Of a stretch of 64,000 nucleotides of DNA, positions 59,171-64,000 are shown one piece after another. Numbering within the stretch: position 1 is the first letter of the stretch; each line of letters begins with the position of its first letter. The notes below the pieces were generated by a model. It ran no database searches. It saw only the letters and a program-made list of their open reading frames with translations, and was not told the origin of the DNA. This DNA comes from Kineosporia aurantiaca JCM 3230 (lineage in GTDB: Bacteria; Actinomycetota; Actinomycetes; Actinomycetales; Kineosporiaceae): assembly GCA_000719025.1 (NCBI GenBank), contig JODP01000004.1:310001-374000 (forward strand), read 5' to 3'. The translations under genes and the position numbers were made by a program.

Positions 59171-61101
59171 CGCGTTTCTCCTAAGCTGTCCGGGGATTCG
59201 GTCGGGCGCAGGTGGTTTCGCTGCCGGGCCTTGTTCTGCTCGTAGGTGACCCGCGCCGCGCGGGTGGACTCGATCGCCGAAACCCCCGCCACCGGAACAT
59301 CCCACCAGGCCGGGCTGTCCGGAGCGGGGACCAGCGGATCGGTCTCGACGTGCACCACCGTGGTCCGCTCCGACCCGCGAGCCCGGCGCAGGGCGTCCCG
59401 AAGCTCCTCTCGAGTGCCGGCGCGGATCACGTCCACGCCCAGGGCCGCGGCCGCGGCCGCCAGATCGACCGGCAGCTGATCGCCGTCAAGCCGGTGCGAG
59501 GCTTCGGACCGGTACCGGTAGCCGGTTCCGAAGCGCTGAGCGCCCAACGACTCGGAAAGCGCTCCGATGGAAGCAAAACCGTGGTTCTGGACCAGGACCA
59601 CCACCATCTTCACCCCTTCCGCGACGGCGGTGACCAGTTCGGTGTGCATCATCAGGAAGGAGCCGTCGCCGACCATGACGAAGACCTCCCGGTCGTCGTC
59701 CTGGTCGTGCACGGCCAGTTTCACGCCGAGACCACCGGCGATCTCGTATCCCATGCAGGAGTAGCCGTATTCGACGTGGTAGCCCTTGCGGTCGCGGGTA
59801 CGCCAGAGCTTGTGAAGATCACCCGGCATCGACCCGGCGGCGCACACCACGACGTCACGAGGGCCGGATTCCTCGTTCACCGCGCCGATCACCGTCGACT
59901 GCACCAGAAGACCTTCGTCGCCGGGATGATCACGGTCGTAAGCGGCCGTGACGATCTTGTCCCATTCCTGGGCCAGCGCGGCTCCGCGAGCCGTCCACTC
60001 CTGCGGGGCAGTCCATCCGGCCAGGGCGGCGGTGAGCGCGTCCAGACCCTCCCGGGCATCCGCGACCAGGCTCAGGGCGGAGAGCTTGTGGGCGTCGAAG
60101 GCACTGACATTGAGATTGACGAAACGTACGGACGGGTCGGCGAAAACGGTACGGGACGCGGTGGTGAAGTCGCTGTACCGGGTTCCGATGCCGATCACCA
60201 GGTCGGCCTCCTGCGCCAGCGCATCGGCGGCGGTGGTCCCGGTGGCTCCGACCGCCCCCACACTGCGGGGGTGATCGTACGGGAGTGCCCCTTTCCCGGC
60301 CTGGGTTTCGGCCACCGGGACGCCGGTCGCCTCGGCGAACGCCAGCAGGGCCGTGTTGGCCCGCGAGTACGTCACCCCTCCTCCAGCGACGATCAGGGGA
60401 CGCTGCGCGGCCCGGATCGCGGTAAGGGCCCGTTCGAGGGCGGCCGGCTCGGGGGCCGGGCGGGGGATGTGCCAGGTGCGTGGCGCGAAGAGCTCGCTGG
60501 GCCAGTCGAAAGCCTCGGCCTGGACGTCCTGCGGCAGGGCCAGGGTGACGGCTCCGGTCAGCGCCGGGTCGGTCAGCACCCGTAGGGCGTGCAACAGGGC
60601 GGACGGTAGTTGCTCGGGCCGGTTGATCCGGTCGAAGTAAGCCGACACCGGCCGGAAGGCGTCGTTGACCGACACTCCCCCGTCCGACGCGTCCTCCAGT
60701 TCCTGAAGCACCGGATTGGCCACCCGGGTGGCAAAGACATCACCCGGCAGCAACAGCACCGGGATCCGGTTGATCGTGGCCAGGGCGGCGCCGGTGATCA
60801 TGTTGGTCGCGCCGGGCCCCACGGAGGCGGTCACCACCTGGGCCGAAAGGCGGTCGCGGTGGCGCGCGTAGGCGACGGCGGCGTGCACCATGGCCTGCTC
60901 GTTGCGGCCCTGACGGTAGATCAGCGTGCCCTTTTCACCGGACCGCTCACGCTCCAACAGAGCCTGCCCGACCCCCGCGACGTTTCCGTGGCCGAAGATG
61001 CCCCAGCACCCGGTGAAGAACGGCCGGACGTCGCCGTCCCGCTCGACGTGCTGCACCTCCAGGAAGCGCAGGACGGCCTGGGCCACGGTCAGCCGGATCA
61101 T
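59167..61101 (-). CDS. iolD: 3D-(3,5/4)-trihydroxycyclohexane-1,2-dione acylhydrolase
   Basis: 644-aa ThDP enzyme that opens the cyclohexanedione ring in inositol catabolism. ThDP-dependent fold: FGHGNVAGVGQALLE, SVGPGATNMITGAA, pyrophosphate and Mg loop MVGDGSFLMMHTELVTA and NHGFASIGALS. ATG 61101 overlaps the iolB stop; its own stop overlaps iolG. Confidence 0.93.
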   Translation of the reverse strand: MIRLTVAQAVLRFLEVQHVERDGDVRPFFTGCWGIFGHGNVAGVGQALLERERSGEKGTLIYRQGRNEQAMVHAAVAYARHRDRLSAQVVTASVGPGATNMITGAALATINRIPVLLLPGDVFATRVANPVLQELEDASDGGVSVNDAFRPVSAYFDRINRPEQLPSALLHALRVLTDPALTGAVTLALPQDVQAEAFDWPSELFAPRTWHIPRPAPEPAALERALTAIRAAQRPLIVAGGGVTYSRANTALLAFAEATGVPVAETQAGKGALPYDHPRSVGAVGATGTTAADALAQEADLVIGIGTRYSDFTTASRTVFADPSVRFVNLNVSAFDAHKLSALSLVADAREGLDALTAALAGWTAPQEWTARGAALAQEWDKIVTAAYDRDHPGDEGLLVQSTVIGAVNEESGPRDVVVCAAGSMPGDLHKLWRTRDRKGYHVEYGYSCMGYEIAGGLGVKLAVHDQDDDREVFVMVGDGSFLMMHTELVTAVAEGVKMVVVLVQNHGFASIGALSESLGAQRFGTGYRYRSEASHRLDGDQLPVDLAAAAAALGVDVIRAGTREELRDALRRARGSERTTVVHVETDPLVPAPDSPAWWDVPVAGVSAIESTRAARVTYEQNKARQRNHLRPTESPDSLGETR

Positions 61102-61955
61102 TGCGGAACCTCTCCTTCGAGGCGGGGTTTCACCAAGGGCAGGCGGGGGTCGGGGGCCTGGGCCGGCCAGGTCTGCCGCACCCAGGCATGGGCCGGGTCG
61201 TCACAGATCAGCCAGGCCCGCTGCGGGCCGGACCCGGCCATCACGTTCAGGTAGTACAGGTCGTAGCCGGGGGCGGCCATCGAGGGCCCGTGCCAGCCGT
61301 GCGGGATGAGCACCGCATCGCCGGTGCGGACCTCGGCCAGGAGGTCGGCGTCGGGACCGTAGACCCGCTGATAGCCCATCCCCGGGCCGTCCGGGCCGTC
61401 GGCCACCTCGAAGTAGTAGATCTCCTCCAGTTGCGTTTCGCCCTCGCGTTCCTCGTCGTGCTTGTGCGGGGGCCAGGACGACCAGTTCCCGCCCGGGGTA
61501 ATGACTTCGCAGGCAATGATGCGGTCGGCCTCGAGCACGCCGGGCACTGCGAAGTTGTGGACCTGACGGGTGGCCTGCCCCGCGCCGCGGATCTCGACCG
61601 GCACGTCCTCGATCGCCAAGTAGGTTGCTGATAGCCTGTTATCACAGCGAGCCGAGCAGAGCGCGTACCTACCCCCGGCCGTGCTGACAATGCTCACCTG
61701 GCTGTCCCGGGGCGCGTACACCAGATCGCTGGGCCCGGCGAACACCCCTGGCCGCCCTCGCAGCGCGAAGCGCTCGGCGTCCACCGTGACCTGCGCCGAA
61801 CCCTCCAGCGAAAGCACCACGTACTCGCTGTCTCCGGTCGACCACGTCCGGGCCTGCCCCGCGCTCAGCGAGACGACCTGCAGCCCGGACCGGTCCCACC
61901 CTGCCGACTGCGGCGTGATGTCCAGATCGCCGGCCGACCTCCGGATCAGGCTCAC
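61098..61955 (-). CDS. iolB: 5-deoxy-glucuronate isomerase
   Basis: 285-aa bicupin. Metal-binding motif SWPPHKHDEEREGETQLEEIYYFEV and VLIPHGWHGPSMAAPGYDLYYLNVMAG are typical of IolB, which converts 5-deoxyglucuronate to 5-dehydro-2-deoxygluconate. GTG 61955 overlaps the preceding stop by GTGA. Confidence 0.93.
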   Translation of the reverse strand: MSLIRRSAGDLDITPQSAGWDRSGLQVVSLSAGQARTWSTGDSEYVVLSLEGSAQVTVDAERFALRGRPGVFAGPSDLVYAPRDSQVSIVSTAGGRYALCSARCDNRLSATYLAIEDVPVEIRGAGQATRQVHNFAVPGVLEADRIIACEVITPGGNWSSWPPHKHDEEREGETQLEEIYYFEVADGPDGPGMGYQRVYGPDADLLAEVRTGDAVLIPHGWHGPSMAAPGYDLYYLNVMAGSGPQRAWLICDDPAHAWVRQTWPAQAPDPRLPLVKPRLEGEVPQ

Positions 61956-62854
61956 ATCATCTCCACCGTGGCGTCCACGGCTGCCTCGACGTCGCCGCCG
62001 GGCGGGAACAGCAGGGACCGCCCGACCACCATGCCCCGCACCGAGGGCGAGGCCAGGGCCTTGGCCCAGGAGGCCAGCTGCGCGTCCTGGTCGCTGGAGA
62101 CCTCGCCGCCGAGCAGCAGCACCGGCAGGGTGGTCGCCGCGACCACCGCCTCCATGTCCGGGACGACCGGCAGTTTCAGCCAGGTGTAGGCCGAGGTCGA
62201 GGCGAGGCCGGCGGCGATGGTGGCCGAGCGGACGACTGCCTCGGTGGACAGGTCGTTGTGGACCCGGCCCTGCTCGTCCCGGCCGGAGATGAACGGCTCG
62301 ACCATCGCGACCAGGCCGCGGGTGGCCAGGTCACCGATGGCCTGGGCGCAGGCCTGCAGGGTGGGGGCGCTGAGCGGATCGGCCGGGTCGATCCGCAGGA
62401 GCATCTTGCCGCCCTGGTACCCGGCCTGCTGGATGGCTTCGGCGGTGGAGCCGGTGAACCGGTCGTCCATCTCGAACGTCGTGCCGGCCAAACCACCGCG
62501 GTTCATCGACCCGAACACCACCTTGCCGTCCAGGGCCCCGAGCAGCAGCAGGTCCTCCAGCACGTCGGCGGTGCCGAGGACGCCGTCGACGCCCGGCCGG
62601 GACAGCGCCCGCACCAGCCGGTCGAGCAGGTCGGCCCGGTCGCCCATGGCCAGCGGGTCCGGCCCGGCCCGCAGCGAACCCCGGGCGGGGTGGTCGGCGG
62701 CGACGACCACCAGGCGGCCGGTCTGCCCGTCGAGGGACGAGGGCCGGGGCCGGGCCGCGGCCAGCTCGGCGATGCGGCCCGGTTCCCTCATCCGGCTGCG
62801 CACGATCCGGGCCACGTCGTCGGGGGTCACCACACGGGTGCGGGAGCTGGTCAT
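61952..62854 (-). CDS. Cgl0159-type (beta/alpha)8-barrel protein, aldolase-like
   Basis: 300 aa from ATG 62854. TIM-barrel related to LacD/DeoC aldolases: LVVVAADHPARGSLRAG, GVLGTADVLEDLLLLGAL, GGKMLLRIDPADP, WLKLPVV and LLLGGEVSSDQDAQL. Occupies the position of IolJ, so it probably cleaves 6-phospho-5-dehydro-2-deoxygluconate to DHAP and malonate semialdehyde, but the exact role is inferred from context. Overlaps iolC (ATGA). Confidence 0.82.
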   Translation of the reverse strand: MTSSRTRVVTPDDVARIVRSRMREPGRIAELAAARPRPSSLDGQTGRLVVVAADHPARGSLRAGPDPLAMGDRADLLDRLVRALSRPGVDGVLGTADVLEDLLLLGALDGKVVFGSMNRGGLAGTTFEMDDRFTGSTAEAIQQAGYQGGKMLLRIDPADPLSAPTLQACAQAIGDLATRGLVAMVEPFISGRDEQGRVHNDLSTEAVVRSATIAAGLASTSAYTWLKLPVVPDMEAVVAATTLPVLLLGGEVSSDQDAQLASWAKALASPSVRGMVVGRSLLFPPGGDVEAAVDATVEMM

Positions 62855-63825
62855 GCGCTCGAGCCGTTCTGTTGAAGGGTTTTCCGGTTCAGGTAGCCGG
62901 TCAGCTGGTTCAGGTCGGGCATGGCGTCGGCGCAGGCCAGCTGCCCGGCGACGTAGGAGCCGGCGGCGTTGGCCAAGGTCAGGGTCTCGCGCAGTCCGGT
63001 GCCGGTGAGCAACCCGTGGACCAGCGCACCGCCGAAGGCGTCGCCCGCCCCCAGGCCGTTCACCACGTCCACCGGCACCGGCGGAACCAGCACCTGCTCC
63101 CCCGCCCGGGATCCGAGAACCCCAGCGGGCCCCTGCTTCACGACCGCGAGATCGACCCCGGCCTCGTGCAGGGCCCGGGCCGCCGCGTGTGGGTCGCTGT
63201 GCCCCACCGCCACCCGGCACTCCTCGAGATTGCCGACCGCCACGCTCACATGGGCCAGGGCGGCGCGGATCTGCTCGGTCGCCTCGTGCTCGGAGGCCCA
63301 GAACATCGGGCGGTAGTCCAGGTCCAACACCGTGATCCCCCGCCGCCCGCGGGCCTCCAGCGCGGCCAGGGTGGCCTCCCGGCTGGGGGACGCCGACAGA
63401 CCGGTCACCGTCACCCAGAAGACGTCCGCGGCCCGGATCGCGTCGAGATCAAGATCAGCGACGCGGATCTCCAGATCGGGGGCCTTGGGGAAACGGTAGA
63501 AGTAGAGCGGGAAGTCGTCCGGCGGGAAGATCTCGCAGAACACCACCGGGGTGGGCAGGCCCGGTACCGCGTCGACGTAGCGGTCGTCGACGCCGAAGCC
63601 CTTCAGGGCCTGGTGGATGTAGCGGCCGAACGGGTCTTCCCCGGTGCGGGTGACCGTGGCCGTGCGGTGCCCGAGACGGGCGGCGGCCACGGCCACGTTG
63701 GTCGAACTTCCTCCGAGATACCGGCCGAACCGGGTGACGTCCTCCAGCCGGACGCCGGTCTGTTCGGGGTAGATGTCGACGCCGACGCGTCCCATCGTGA
63801 TCAGTTCGAACGGGCGTTCATTCAT
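62851..63825 (-). CDS. iolC: 5-dehydro-2-deoxygluconokinase
   Basis: 324-aa PfkB-family sugar kinase. Start FELITMGRVGVDIYPEQTG, first signature GRYLGGSSTNVAVAAARLG, ATP/active-site signature VNGLGAGDAFGGALVHGL. Phosphorylates 5-dehydro-2-deoxygluconate. Operon upstream part; overlaps the edge gene by ATGA. Confidence 0.92.
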   Translation of the reverse strand: MNERPFELITMGRVGVDIYPEQTGVRLEDVTRFGRYLGGSSTNVAVAAARLGHRTATVTRTGEDPFGRYIHQALKGFGVDDRYVDAVPGLPTPVVFCEIFPPDDFPLYFYRFPKAPDLEIRVADLDLDAIRAADVFWVTVTGLSASPSREATLAALEARGRRGITVLDLDYRPMFWASEHEATEQIRAALAHVSVAVGNLEECRVAVGHSDPHAAARALHEAGVDLAVVKQGPAGVLGSRAGEQVLVPPVPVDVVNGLGAGDAFGGALVHGLLTGTGLRETLTLANAAGSYVAGQLACADAMPDLNQLTGYLNRKTLQQNGSSA

Positions 63826-64000
63826 GCGCGCACACCAGCAGAGGACGCCCGGAGCGCCTCGGTGACGAAGTCGAGACAGCGGCGCACATCGGCTACCGGT
63901 CCCTCACCGGCCGGCTCGCCGTCGAGCAGCATCAGGTCCTGTTCCAGGACGTACCAGCCCTGGTACCCGGCCCCCTCCAGGGCGTCGATCATCGCCCGGA
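63822..64000 (-). CDS. TIM-barrel sugar isomerase/epimerase (iolE/iolH-like), cut by window edge
   Basis: Only the last 59 codons are in the window: SRAMIDALEGAGYQGWYVLEQ, then DLMLLDGEPAGEGPVADVRR and CLDFVTEALRASSAG. The GYQGWYVLEQ stretch is typical of the C-terminus of inosose dehydratase IolE and related sugar phosphate isomerases/epimerases. The stop overlaps the iolC start by ATGA. The first part and start lie to the right. Confidence 0.8.
   Translation of the reverse strand, partial: RAMIDALEGAGYQGWYVLEQDLMLLDGEPAGEGPVADVRRCLDFVTEALRASSAGVRA

Overview
High-GC, gene-dense chromosomal DNA from an actinobacterium. This is inferred from frequent GTG starts, ATGA/GTGA stop-start overlaps, F420-type oxidoreductases (LLM and Ddn-like), MmyB-type XRE regulators and Streptomyces-like regulatory sites. 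A free-living soil actinomycete is likely; I cannot assign a genus. I see no rRNA, tRNA, CRISPR array, insertion sequence or prophage.

Layout. 1-5.5 kb: edge-truncated sensor kinase, Fe/Mn superoxide dismutase behind a Nur-type box, and a cobalamin riboswitch leading a vitamin B12 ABC importer (btuF-btuC-btuD). 5.7-16.4 kb: a GGDEF-EAL protein, a secreted GH64 glucanase-like protein, an XRE regulator, a quinone oxidoreductase, a class A penicillin-binding protein whose transpeptidase active site has lost its key residues, and a secreted GH31 glycosidase with two inserted carbohydrate-binding modules. 16.4-27 kb: IclR/histidine ammonia-lyase, MarR/VOC, a decayed regulator plus MFS operon, a TetR/MFS divergon (the MFS frameshifted), Dabb/LysR and a HelD-like helicase. 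27-28.75 kb: two poorly coding stretches rich in inverted repeats around a cold-shock gene. 28.75-43 kb: small redox divergons (AKR/HxlR, SDR/HxlR), an acyl-CoA racemase, an LLM enzyme, a small alarmone synthetase, a secreted protein behind a c-di-GMP riboswitch, a GAF histidine kinase, a second GGDEF-EAL protein, and an ADH-CMD-AKR-cupin operon whose AKR carries an internal deletion. 43-54 kb: mixed metabolism including a MTHFR-like protein next to a BLUF photoreceptor, two secreted SGNH hydrolases and a second ADH/XRE divergon. 54.6-57 kb: a compact sulfotransferase - acyl carrier protein - beta-lactamase-fold operon in which the hydrolase has Cys-x-x-Arg in place of Ser-x-x-Lys. 58-64 kb: an overlapping myo-inositol catabolism operon (iolC, aldolase-like, iolB, iolD, iolG-like) that runs off the right edge.

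Themes. (1) c-di-GMP: two GGDEF-EAL enzymes and a GEMM-I riboswitch on a secreted protein. (2) Metal and cofactor control: the Nur box and B12 riboswitch. (3) Many paired palindromic operators sit between divergent genes, often touching the start codons, which suggests leaderless transcripts. (4) Four damaged genes (19.7-22.9 kb and 41.6 kb) suggest local decay; the single-base cases could also be sequencing errors. The most novel candidate is the sulfotransferase-ACP-CxxR hydrolase operon.
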